Below, piece by piece: positions 1 to 7,037 of a DNA stretch of 12,084 nucleotides. The stretch is taken from positions 250 to 12,333 of the forward strand of contig MIBD01000069.1 in the NCBI GenBank assembly GCA_001829395.1, read 5' to 3'. The stretch comes from Spirochaetes bacterium GWF1_49_6 (lineage in GTDB: Bacteria > Spirochaetota > Brevinematia > Brevinematales > GWF1-51-8). The position numbers were made by a program, and so were the translations under genes. The notes beneath the pieces are model-generated. The model was not told the DNA's origin. It was given only the letters and a program-made list of their open reading frames with translations, and did no database searches. Position 1 is the stretch's first letter, and every line of letters begins with the position of its first letter.

Positions 1-1790
1 CTCATCCATGACGGCATCGTCAGCTGTATCCCGTCGAACTTCTTGATCCATTCGCCCGCCATTCCGAACGCGATAGCGTACGGCAGGGTCATCTCGAAAT
101 AATCGACACGCTCGTCCACCAGACGCTTGAGTTGGTCTTTTTCCGCGCGGGCGATAAACTCCGCGAAACCCTTCAATTCGCGGAATCTGAACACCCCATT
201 CCGGGTTTTCCTCAGCATGATATATTTAAATGCCCGGAAACTGTACGCGCATAAAAACAGCGAAAGCACTACCGGCCATGTAATCAACGAGCCGTATAAC
301 ATCACAAAAAATTGCATCATATACGAGAAGTACATCGAGGCTATGAGAATATAGAATATTTTGTTGATGATTCTAAACACGGGGTGTTTATCGCTGTGCC
401 ACCACATGAATATACTCCCGATAAAAAGAGGAATGCTAATAAGCGCGAGTTCCAGCATGATAGTGGGAAATCTCATAAAAAACCGGTATTCGAAATTGAA
501 TAACAGGAGCGGCATCGCTATCCAGAAAAACAGGTGCCACATTCCGCCCATCAAAGACGAAACTTTATTCATCGCGGGCGAATAGTACTTTTTCTTATCG
601 ATCGCTTCTTTCAAATTTGTCCTGACCTCATACATCACGCCTGCAAGCTCTTTTCCGAGGTCTTTCACCTTGACACGGTTTTTGCTGTAAAAGATCCCGG
701 TGAATAGCGTGGCTTCATAGCTTCTCGGATCCTTTAATTCCGATATTTTCTTCAAATCGAAACTGTCCGCCTGTTTGATTATCGTCAATCTTTTTTGTAC
801 CGCCCAATAATAGATCAGCGACAGAATATCGTGCGCATCCATTTTATCGTTGATGAGAATCCCCGCCTCTGCGGGATTCATACCCTTCGGCGGGAAAAAC
901 TGCGTCGTGACCGTCCCCACCTTGTCGCGCCCGAAAAAGAACCAGACCACCGACAGAATCAGAAGTATCCCCCCCGGTAACAGGAACCAGTAATAGTACA
1001 CGGGGCTGACTGCCATGGCGGTGGTCAGCCATGAATCGATCAGCTCAATAATACCCGGACGGGCGGGGGTAAAGTACCCTTGCGGGAAACGGATCTCGAC
1101 AGTGATTCCCTCATTCGCATACATCGTCTTTAACGCGTGCCCGGAGATAACATTCCCCGTCAACCCGATACTCGCGTCTTTTTTCTTCTCTCCCTTATAT
1201 CCCGTATAGATAAATATATCTTTCTTGCCGAGTTTACCCTCCGAGGGCAGGGTAATATTATATGAAACTTTCCTGATCTCGTTATTCCATTGCAGGCCGA
1301 TCACATTCCAGTAGAACTTTAAAAAATTGGTCTGGTCGGTGATAGCGTTATAGACCGTATACCTGATGATATATTCATGGTCGCCGTCCACCTTGGTAAA
1401 TATCGAGCCAATTTTCAGGTTATCCATGACTACGGTGTATTTCACCTTTTTCCCGAACGCTGCCGCTATATCCTCGGAAATATTAAACTCGTCCAATCCT
1501 TCTTTTTTCTTCTGCTTTTCATCGATCAGCATCTCGCTATATACGAAAAAGCATTGGTTTACCACATGGAGGCCGCCGATCATGATCTCCGGTTTGTTAT
1601 ACTCAAGCACAGGGAATTTACGGAGTATACCGTGACGCGGCTCCTTAAAATGCACGAGTATTTTTTCCTGCACGTCGAACGATGTATCCTGATTCAGGAG
1701 GATATCGACCTGGTAATCCTTAATATAGAAGTATTCCGCGAATAACGGCGCGGTAATCGATAAAAATAAAAGTACCATCGCTCTTTTCAT
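1..1790 (-). CDS. DUF2207 family membrane protein (3' end off window)
   Basis: The reading frame is open from ATG at 1790 to the left edge, giving 596 codons with no stop, so the C-terminus is cut. Residues 1-18 look like a signal peptide (MKRAMVLLFLSITAPLFA). The extracytoplasmic part has family-typical patterns: EPRHGILRKFP near residue 50, FYWNVIGLQW near 160 and GYFTPARPG near 238. A transmembrane helix at about 263-286 is followed by GRD and the PPKGMNPAEAG segment. A cluster of hydrophobic helices lies at about 416-516, then a cytoplasmic tail containing EKDQLKRLVDERVDYFEMTLPYAIAFG, which is characteristic of DUF2207. An AAGGGGG ribosome site precedes the start. Family members are usually around 550-650 residues, so little is missing. 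The molecular function of DUF2207 is unknown, and the neighbours do not suggest one. The family call is by pattern recognition. Confidence 0.85.
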   Translation of the reverse strand, partial: MKRAMVLLFLSITAPLFAEYFYIKDYQVDILLNQDTSFDVQEKILVHFKEPRHGILRKFPVLEYNKPEIMIGGLHVVNQCFFVYSEMLIDEKQKKKEGLDEFNISEDIAAAFGKKVKYTVVMDNLKIGSIFTKVDGDHEYIIRYTVYNAITDQTNFLKFYWNVIGLQWNNEIRKVSYNITLPSEGKLGKKDIFIYTGYKGEKKKDASIGLTGNVISGHALKTMYANEGITVEIRFPQGYFTPARPGIIELIDSWLTTAMAVSPVYYYWFLLPGGILLILSVVWFFFGRDKVGTVTTQFFPPKGMNPAEAGILINDKMDAHDILSLIYYWAVQKRLTIIKQADSFDLKKISELKDPRSYEATLFTGIFYSKNRVKVKDLGKELAGVMYEVRTNLKEAIDKKKYYSPAMNKVSSLMGGMWHLFFWIAMPLLLFNFEYRFFMRFPTIMLELALISIPLFIGSIFMWWHSDKHPVFRIINKIFYILIASMYFSYMMQFFVMLYGSLITWPVVLSLFLCAYSFRAFKYIMLRKTRNGVFRFRELKGFAEFIARAEKDQLKRLVDERVDYFEMTLPYAIAFGMAGEWIKKFDGIQLTMPSWM

Positions 1791-1813
1791 AGATTTCCCC
1801 CTTGTGAAAATTT

Positions 1814-1843
1814 ATTATATAGAAAGAAACTTAAAAAATACAA
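1814..1843 (-). promoter_or_regulatory. Putative sigma-70 promoter of the DUF2207 gene
   Basis: Read on the - strand, a perfect TATAAT -10 (1814-1819) lies 18 nt from TTGTAT (1838-1843), which keeps the TTG of the -35 consensus. The predicted transcript would start near 1807, with a short leader containing the AAGGGGG ribosome site before ATG 1790. The surroundings are AT-rich, so chance matches are possible. Confidence 0.45.
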
Positions 1844-1905
1844 ATTATCGCTCGATACCATATTCTGTTATCCGCATACCGCCCATTTATCAAACATTCC
1901 GGCAC

Positions 1906-1934
1906 TTTAAACTTTTTCCGTTCCATGCTACAAT
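1906..1934 (+). promoter_or_regulatory. Putative extended -10 promoter of the GcvH-like gene
   Basis: TGCTACAAT at 1926-1934 is an extended -10 (TG-n-TACAAT). TTTAAA at 1906-1911 gives a weak -35 (4 of 6) with a 17-nt spacer. Transcription would begin near 1941, right at the AAGGAG ribosome site, so the leader would be very short. It is divergent from the DUF2207 promoter in the same 162-bp gap. Confidence 0.35.
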
Positions 1935-1952
1935 ATCCTGCAAGGAGAAATT

Positions 1953-2366
1953 ATGACCCCGCTTTTCAGCGAATCGCATGTATGGATGCGGATGGACGGC
2001 AGCAAAGCGACTGTCGGCATATCGAAGTATATTTCCGGGATGATGGGCAAGCCCCGATATGTGGAGCTTCCCGACCTCGGCGCGAAGCTCGACCGCAACG
2101 CGAAGCTATGCACGCTGATCGCGCAGATCATCCCGCGCTTCGAAGTGCTCACTCCGCTGACCGGTAAGGTAGTCGAAATCAACCGCCGCCTCACGACGTT
2201 CCCGGAGATACTGCATGTCGACCCGGAGGGTGACGGATGGATCGCGCGCCTCGAAATCGCGACCTATATCCCCCGCCGTCTCCGCGAAGAACTGGAAGCG
2301 CTGATGGAGGGGCATGCGTATCATGCGTGGCTCCTCAGGAAAGACAAGTCCTCCGATAAAAAATAA
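1953..2366 (+). CDS. GcvH-like protein lacking the lipoyl lysine
   Basis: This 137-residue protein has the length and layout of the glycine-cleavage H protein. It contains FSESHVWMRMDGSKATVGIS at residues 5-24, YVELPDLGAKLDRN at 36-49, a LTPLTGKVVEIN turn at 67-78, a DPEGDGWIARLEI segment at 90-102, and a C-terminal EALMEGHAYHAWL at 115-127. In genuine GcvH the loop before the second half reads ESVKA, with the Lys carrying lipoate. The aligned stretch here is AQIIP, placing Ile60 at the modified position with no nearby replacement Lys. It therefore should not be able to shuttle aminomethyl groups. No gcvP or gcvT is present. AAGGAG sits 5 nt before the ATG. Fold assignment is confident and function is unknown. 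It may be a scaffold-like homologue in which the fold was kept and the chemistry lost. Confidence 0.8.
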   Translation: MTPLFSESHVWMRMDGSKATVGISKYISGMMGKPRYVELPDLGAKLDRNAKLCTLIAQIIPRFEVLTPLTGKVVEINRRLTTFPEILHVDPEGDGWIARLEIATYIPRRLREELEALMEGHAYHAWLLRKDKSSDKK

Positions 2367-2445
2367 CCATCCCCTTAAAATTCATCCCCCCTATTCTCAT
2401 CATTTCCTGCAATATTCCGAAATTGTATATAGAACTTTCATTTTC

Positions 2446-2450
2446 GGAGG
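2446..2450 (+). promoter_or_regulatory. Ribosome binding site that sets the fliK start at 2456
   Basis: GGAGG lies 5 nt before ATG 2456. An in-frame ATG 33 nt upstream (2423) has no comparable site and would place GGAGG inside the gene, so the shorter start is preferred. Confidence 0.75.
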
Positions 2451-2455
2451 CCTCA

Positions 2456-3766
2456 ATGGCGCTCGACATGTTTACACAAGCGATTCAGACCAAGCATACT
2501 GAGAAACCGATGTTCCACGAAGCCGGTCAGACTAAAAAGACCGATACCTTCAACGGACGCGATCCCGTCAAAGCGGCGGAGAAGGATCAGCCGAAGTTCG
2601 GCGAAGTGCTCGAGAAGGTGCAGAACGAGAACAAGGGGAATTCCGCCGAGAAGCAGAACGAGACCGCTAAAAGGGAAGAAGTCCGCGGGAAGGCTGAGGA
2701 AATTCAGGCGAAAATCACCGCGATGAAGGACGACCCCAACTCGCTCCCGCCCGAAGTGCTTGAGAAGATCACCGCGATACTCAATCAACTGATGGCGGTA
2801 CTGAACCCGCGTCAGAACGCGAAGAACGCGCACACCGATATGAAGGTGTCCGATTCCATGCCTGTGACGAACATGCTGGATATGATGAAGGACCTGCTCG
2901 CGCAGATCGACAAGATGCTCGAATCGAAGCCCGACGCGCAGACCTTTATGCAGACCCTCGTTACTATGGAGAAAGAGATCGCTAAAATGCAGACGCCGGT
3001 TGTCAAGGCTACTGCGGATAACTCTCCCGCGAAGGTCGAGCTCAATACCGAGAACAAGCTCACCAATAACCCGTCCCCCGATAAGGTAAAAGTGGTCGAT
3101 ATGCGGGAACGCGAAACCCAGCCTGTCGAAAAAGCGGACGGAGCCAAGCCCAAGGACTTTAAGGAACTGATGCCGAAAGATAAATCCCAGACGGCGGCGA
3201 AGGATACGAACGCGAATAATATCGCGCATTCCCGTACCGAAAAGGAAGCCGACGCGCAGACCGTGAAGAACGGCGCCGAGATGCAGAACGCCAAGATAGA
3301 CGCGAAGATCGAGGCCGGCCCTGTCGCCCGTCAGTACCAGACATTCGCCAACTCAGTTTCCCGCGCGAATATGGAATCCATCATGCAGGGCGTGGTCGGA
3401 AAGGCGGTGGTCGTGCTCCAGGACGGGCGCAGCGAGATGAAAATGAATCTCGTCCCGCCGGAACTCGGCAAGATGCGGCTGAGTTTCGAGCTCGAGCACG
3501 GCGAACTGGTCGGTAAGATAGTCGTATCCACGCAGGAAGCGAAGATGCTGTTCGACCAGAACCTCGGCAATCTCCAGCGCAACCTGCAGGACGCGGGGGT
3601 GAATGTCGCGTCGCTCGACGTCAGTCTCCAGCAGGGCGACGGCGGAAATCCCGAGCAGGCGGATGTCCCTTACGGCGCGGACGGCGCACTGACCGCGGAA
3701 GCCGCGGCGGAGTCGGTATTCGAACCGTTCTCGATCTACGAATCGAGCCTCAATCTCATTGCATAG
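2456..3766 (+). CDS. fliK: Flagellar hook-length control protein FliK
   Basis: FliK is secreted by the flagellar export gate during hook growth. Its C-terminal domain switches export from hook to filament substrates when the hook reaches length. From ATG 2456 the product is 436 residues. The first ~310 are hydrophilic, rich in Lys, Glu, Ala, Asp and Asn, and low in complexity, as expected of the ruler region. Residues ~312-396 match the Flg_hook C-terminal domain: GKAVVVLQDGRSEMKMNLVPP, ELGKMRLSFELEHGELVGKI, then an amphipathic helix LFDQNLGNLQRNLQDAGVNV. An acidic, Ala-rich tail follows. It is 69 nt upstream of flgD, the standard order. The GcvH-like gene ends 89 nt before it, with no convincing promoter or terminator between them. 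The ruler region is poorly conserved between species, so the call rests on the C-terminal domain and the context. Confidence 0.92.
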   Translation: MALDMFTQAIQTKHTEKPMFHEAGQTKKTDTFNGRDPVKAAEKDQPKFGEVLEKVQNENKGNSAEKQNETAKREEVRGKAEEIQAKITAMKDDPNSLPPEVLEKITAILNQLMAVLNPRQNAKNAHTDMKVSDSMPVTNMLDMMKDLLAQIDKMLESKPDAQTFMQTLVTMEKEIAKMQTPVVKATADNSPAKVELNTENKLTNNPSPDKVKVVDMRERETQPVEKADGAKPKDFKELMPKDKSQTAAKDTNANNIAHSRTEKEADAQTVKNGAEMQNAKIDAKIEAGPVARQYQTFANSVSRANMESIMQGVVGKAVVVLQDGRSEMKMNLVPPELGKMRLSFELEHGELVGKIVVSTQEAKMLFDQNLGNLQRNLQDAGVNVASLDVSLQQGDGGNPEQADVPYGADGALTAEAAAESVFEPFSIYESSLNLIA

Positions 3767-3835
3767 CCGCTGCGCGAGGCTAATCCCGATACGATGAATG
3801 AGGTTAAGTAGTATAGGAAAATACAGGAGGAATCC

Positions 3836-4456
3836 ATGTCGATAGACATTATGATGACCAAAAGCGAGATGAACCAAATCAACCAGAAGGTCAACGATTT
3901 CAACACCAAACTTCAGGCCACCCAGCAAATCGTGAGTAAATCCGAATTGGGTGAAGGCGATTTCCTGAGAATCCTGATTACACAGTTGAAGACGCAGGAC
4001 CCGACCAAGCCTATGGATGACAAAGAGTTCATCGGGCAGATGACCCAGTTTACATCGCTCAAACAGATGAACCGCCTGACCGACAACATGGTCAAGTTCA
4101 CCGAGGGCTTCACGTTCACCAAGGCGGTCGCGTTAGTCAATAAAGAAATATCATGGATAGATACGTTAGGCAAGCTCCAGACCGGCGCTGTGGACAGCGT
4201 AAAAGTGAAGGCCGGGCTGACTTATCTCAACGTCGGCGGTAACGAGGTCACGATGGAGCAAATCACCGAGGTACGGATGCCCGAGCAGGCTCCGTTAGCC
4301 GCAAGCGCCGCCGCGGTACTTCCGAAACCCGTAGAGATAGAAAAACCGGTTCAGCCGGTAGTGATAGACGAACAGATACAGGGTGACAGTGTGATGTCGG
4401 AGGGGAATTCGCCCAGCGGAGCCGGCGCGGAAACGCAGCCCGGCGTCCAGCAATAA
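3836..4456 (+). CDS. flgD: Flagellar hook capping protein FlgD
   Basis: FlgD sits at the tip of the growing hook and guides FlgE assembly. The 206-residue product has the diagnostic N-terminal FlgD segment at about residues 38-83 (GEGDFLRILITQLKTQDPTK, then PMDDKEFIGQMTQFTSLKQM). A short core follows at ~93-146 (ALVNKEISWID, GLTYLNVGGNEVTMEQITEV), resembling the Tudor-like part. The inserted Ig-like domain of enterobacterial FlgD is not visible, so this is the compact form known from spirochaetes and Bacillus. The last ~60 residues are a Pro/Ala/Glu-rich, probably disordered tail. A strong AGGAGG precedes ATG 3836. It is the second gene of the hook cluster, with flgE starting 18 nt after its stop. 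Confidence 0.93.
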   Translation: MSIDIMMTKSEMNQINQKVNDFNTKLQATQQIVSKSELGEGDFLRILITQLKTQDPTKPMDDKEFIGQMTQFTSLKQMNRLTDNMVKFTEGFTFTKAVALVNKEISWIDTLGKLQTGAVDSVKVKAGLTYLNVGGNEVTMEQITEVRMPEQAPLAASAAAVLPKPVEIEKPVQPVVIDEQIQGDSVMSEGNSPSGAGAETQPGVQQ

Positions 4457-4474
4457 TTAACAGGAGATGACGCT

Positions 4475-5839
4475 ATGATGAGATCATTGTATTCCGCGGT
4501 TTCCGGTTTACAGAACCACCAGATGAAGATGGACGTATTGGGTAATAACGTTGCTAACGTCAATACCGTTGGTTTCAAAACCGGGCGCGTGACCTTCCAG
4601 GATATCCTGTCGCAGACGATTACCGGGGCGGCGAAACCCACCGACGATCGCGGGGGTCTGAACCCGAAGCAAATAGGGCTGGGTATGAGTATCGCCAGTA
4701 TCGATACATTGATGCGCCAGGGAAGCGTCCAGACCACCGGTAAGAACACCGACCTCGCCATACAGGGCGAAGGTTTCTTCGTGATGAAAAAGGGCGACCT
4801 CACCTTCTACACCCGCGCGGGTAACTTCCTGCTCGATAAGGACGGGGAACTCGTCAATCCGAACGGATTAAAGGTCCAGGGGTGGAAGTCGCAGGAACTC
4901 GAGAACGGCGAAGTGTATACCAATACCAACGGGCCGTTAGAGGACGTGATTATCCCGATACAGGGGAAACTCGAGGCTAAGGAGACCTTATTGGTCAAGT
5001 TCAGATCCAACCTGAATGCGAATATACCGGTTCTCGGGCAGAACCCCACTCCCGACGAACTCCTGACCCAGACATGGGACGCCCCGATCAATATCTACGA
5101 CCGTTACGGTAACTCCAGCCAAATGTTGGTCACGTTCCATAAGACCGACCTTAACCAATGGCAGGCCTCGGTTAAGATAGCCGGTGTTGCCGACGGGGAT
5201 ATCAAGGTGAGTGTCGGAGCGCCCAAGATCGATACCAATAACACGTTCAATATCCAGTTCAATACCGACGGTACGATCCAGTCGGCGGCCGAAGCGGCCG
5301 GGGCTAACCCCCAGGTAGACGCGGAAGGCAACCTGCTGGTGACAGTCATGTATAATATGCCGGACGGTACCCAGCATACTTATGATATGCTGCTCGGTAC
5401 ATCCGGGCAGGTAGCCGATTCGATCACCCAGTTCGCGGCGCAGAGTTCCACCAAGGCGTACAACCAGAACGGTAACACGATGGGATACCTCAGCGCTTTC
5501 AAGATCGACGACTCCGGGACGATCACCGGCGTGTACGATAACGGCGTGAACAAGGAACTCGGCAAGATCGCCCTCGCGACATTCGTCAACCCAATGGGTC
5601 TCGAAAAAGCCGGGAACAGCATGTTTGTCGAGACGAATAACTCCGGGTATGCCAATGTCGGACAGGCGGGCACGATGGACAGGGGTATTATGTCAGCCGG
5701 CGCGCTCGAAATGAGTAACGTCGACCTGTCCGAAACATTCGTGGATATGATAGTGACCGAACGCGGGTTCCAGGCGAACTCACGTGTGGTGACGACCAGC
5801 GACGATATGCTGAGAGAGATACTGAGTTTAAAGAGATAA
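4475..5839 (+). CDS. flgE: Flagellar hook protein FlgE
   Basis: FlgE polymerises into the flexible hook linking the basal body to the filament. The 454-residue protein has the N-terminal rod/hook motif (MRSLYSAVSGLQNHQMKMDV, LGNNVANVNTVGFKTGR), a DLAIQGEGFFV...YTRAGNF...NGLKVQGW segment at ~93-137, and the C-terminal helix QAGTMDRGIMSAGALEMSNV plus VDMIVTERGFQANSRVV at ~395-440. AGGAG lies 8 nt before the first of two consecutive ATGs. The protein contains no cysteine. Lys165 is present, but Ser (TCC at 5006-5008) stands at position 178, followed by Asn179. In Treponema denticola FlgE these positions are the Lys165-Cys178 pair of the lysinoalanine cross-link, with Asn179 adjacent. The downstream operon is interrupted by a repeat array before flbD. 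Confidence 0.96.
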   Translation: MMRSLYSAVSGLQNHQMKMDVLGNNVANVNTVGFKTGRVTFQDILSQTITGAAKPTDDRGGLNPKQIGLGMSIASIDTLMRQGSVQTTGKNTDLAIQGEGFFVMKKGDLTFYTRAGNFLLDKDGELVNPNGLKVQGWKSQELENGEVYTNTNGPLEDVIIPIQGKLEAKETLLVKFRSNLNANIPVLGQNPTPDELLTQTWDAPINIYDRYGNSSQMLVTFHKTDLNQWQASVKIAGVADGDIKVSVGAPKIDTNNTFNIQFNTDGTIQSAAEAAGANPQVDAEGNLLVTVMYNMPDGTQHTYDMLLGTSGQVADSITQFAAQSSTKAYNQNGNTMGYLSAFKIDDSGTITGVYDNGVNKELGKIALATFVNPMGLEKAGNSMFVETNNSGYANVGQAGTMDRGIMSAGALEMSNVDLSETFVDMIVTERGFQANSRVVTTSDDMLREILSLKR

Positions 5840-5859
5840 TAGTTTAGGATAGGGCTGTC

Positions 5860-6003
5860 GTCATGCTTCGACACCCCGCGATGAACGCGGGGCAAGCGCT
5901 CATACTTCGACACCCCGCGATGAACGCGGGGCAAGCGCTCATGCTTCGACACCCCGCGATGAACGCGGGGCAAGCGCTCATGCTTCGACAAGCTCAGCAT
6001 GAC
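5860..6003. repeat. Tandem 39-bp palindromic repeat array between flgE and flbD
   Basis: Three contiguous 39-bp units occupy 5863-5901, 5902-5940 and 5941-5979. A truncated fourth starts at 5980. Units 1 and 3 are identical, and unit 2 differs by one base (ATA for ATG at its start). Each holds a hairpin CCCCGCG-ATGAA-CGCGGGG. The whole array is bracketed by an 8-bp inverted repeat, GTCATGCT (5860-5867) and AGCATGAC (5996-6003). Removing the three units leaves a simple palindrome of the widespread GTCATGCTTCGAC/AAGCTCAGCATGAC intergenic type. This suggests the array grew by insertion or tandem duplication inside that element. The units abut without spacers, so it is not a CRISPR. No T-tract follows the hairpins, so it is not a classic terminator, though strong mRNA secondary structure is expected. 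Confidence 0.9.
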
Positions 6004-6014
6004 ATTCCTATACT
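5985..6014 (+). promoter_or_regulatory. Putative internal promoter for flbD-motA-motB-motB
   Basis: TCGACA at 5985-5990 (5 of 6 to TTGACA) is separated by 18 nt from TATACT at 6009-6014 (5 of 6 to TATAAT). The -35 lies inside the partial fourth palindromic repeat unit, so the repeat appears to have donated half of the promoter. Transcription would start near 6021, about 30 nt before flbD, with the AAGGAG site inside the leader. This is sequence inference only. Confidence 0.4.
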
Positions 6015-6050
6015 GAATAATGACCCCCGTTTATTATGAAGGAGCGTTGA

Positions 6051-6260
6051 ATGATCGACCTGACCCGGCTGAACGATACCACTATCTCGATCAACCCGTT
6101 TATGATAGAAATGATGGAGCAGACGCCCGATACGGTGATTCAGTTCAACTCCGGGCATAAGATAGTAGTCAAGGAAAAGGTCGGGCAGATCCAGAAAACA
6201 GTCCAGAAGTACTTTTCGCGCCTGATCGCGGAAGGGATAAAAAACGCGAAGAAGGAATAG
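6051..6260 (+). CDS. flbD: FlbD/SwrD family flagellar protein
   Basis: This is a 69-residue protein of the FlbD (SwrD) family, whose members sit between flgE and motA or fliL in many flagellar operons. In Bacillus subtilis SwrD raises motor torque. The whole length matches: MIDLTRLNDTTISINPFMIE at residues 1-20, then a TPDTVIQFNSGHKIVVKEKV core at 25-44, followed by a basic helix ending in KNAKKE. That helix is slightly longer than in many homologues. AAGGAG precedes ATG 6051. motA begins 3 nt after the stop, so translation is probably coupled. The protein is small, soluble and without obvious catalytic residues. The biochemical role is not settled in the family. Confidence 0.92.
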   Translation: MIDLTRLNDTTISINPFMIEMMEQTPDTVIQFNSGHKIVVKEKVGQIQKTVQKYFSRLIAEGIKNAKKE

Positions 6261-6263
6261 GAT

Positions 6264-7034
6264 ATGGAAAAAGGGACAGTATTCGGTTCAGTCGGGGGTA
6301 TGATCCTCCTCATAGTTGGAATGTGGATCGGTTCGGGCGATCTCAGTATCTACGCAGACATCTCATCCGTATTTATCACATTCGGGGGTTCTATCGGCGC
6401 TCTGTTAGTCAGTACGCCGTGGAAACATCTCGGAAATATGTTGAAACTGATGAGAATGGCCTACAAGGAGAAATCCGTAGACCCGTCGGCGACCATCGAG
6501 ACGCTGGTAACATTCGCGGAAAAAGCCCGCAAAGAAGGCGTACTATCCCTCGAAGAAGACGTCGAGGAAATTCCTGATATCTTCCTTCGCCGCGCCATAC
6601 AGCTCGTGGTGGACGGTACCGACCCTGAAATCGTCAAACGAATCATGTATAATGAAATAGACCAGATGGAAGGGAGACACGCGGAAGGGAAGAAAATCTT
6701 CGACGACTGGGGATATATGATGCCGTCGTTCGGTATGATCGGAACGCTGATCGGTCTGATCGCCATGCTTCGTAACCTCGACGATAAGGCTTCTATCGGT
6801 AAAAACATGGGTATCGCCCTCATCACGACACTCTACGGAGCCGTCGGCGCGAACTTGTTCTCTATCCCGATCTCCAATAAACTTTCGTACTTTAACGGGA
6901 TGGACGTGCTGATGAAGGAAATCATAGTCGAGGGAGTACTCTCGATACAGGCCGGCGACAACCCGGCGATCCTTCGCGAAAAACTCAATTCATTCATGGC
7001 GGTCTCGCAGAGAACCCAGCAAGCTAAGGATTAA
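6264..7034 (+). CDS. motA: Flagellar motor stator protein MotA
   Basis: MotA forms the ring of the stator complex in the inner membrane and couples ion flow through MotB to torque on FliG. The 256-residue product has four hydrophobic helices at roughly 5-24, 31-51, 151-171 and 183-204. The cytoplasmic loop carries ARKEGVLSLEE, with Arg89 and Glu97 spaced exactly as the FliG-contacting Arg90 and Glu98 of E. coli MotA. The two functionally important prolines are visible as Pro154 (MPSFGMIGTLIGLI) and Pro202 (FSIPISNKL). The length is typical of the short bacterial/spirochaete type. It is 3 nt after flbD and 3 nt before the first motB. The ion used (H+ or Na+) cannot be decided from what I see. 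Confidence 0.96.
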   Translation: MEKGTVFGSVGGMILLIVGMWIGSGDLSIYADISSVFITFGGSIGALLVSTPWKHLGNMLKLMRMAYKEKSVDPSATIETLVTFAEKARKEGVLSLEEDVEEIPDIFLRRAIQLVVDGTDPEIVKRIMYNEIDQMEGRHAEGKKIFDDWGYMMPSFGMIGTLIGLIAMLRNLDDKASIGKNMGIALITTLYGAVGANLFSIPISNKLSYFNGMDVLMKEIIVEGVLSIQAGDNPAILREKLNSFMAVSQRTQQAKD

Positions 7035-7037
7035 AAT

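Noticed and set aside
1377..1745. 122-residue + strand open frame
   Set aside because: It is antisense to the well-supported DUF2207 coding frame and shows no motif or ribosome site.
2403..2431. Possible promoter before fliK (TTTCCT, 17 nt, TATATA)
   Set aside because: The -35 matches only two positions and the AT-rich -10 is easily found by chance. No sigma-28 type pattern was seen either.
2453..3229. 258-residue - strand open frame opposite fliK
   Set aside because: The composition is shadow-like (rich in His, Arg, Leu), it has no family motif, and it lies opposite a confident FliK in the operon direction.
3353..3928. 191-residue - strand open frame
   Set aside because: It spans the conserved C-terminal domain of FliK and the flgD start on the other strand, and has no recognisable domain.
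5863..5979. Possible CRISPR array
   Set aside because: The 39-bp units are directly contiguous with no unique spacers between them, and no cas genes are present.
5870..5980. GC-rich hairpins after flgE as an intrinsic terminator
   Set aside because: No run of T follows any of the hairpins on either strand.
5380..6000. 206-residue - strand open frame over the end of flgE and the repeat array
   Set aside because: It is antisense to flgE, and its start (MLSLSKHERLPRVHRG, repeated) is simply the palindromic repeat translated. This is a common source of spurious database proteins.
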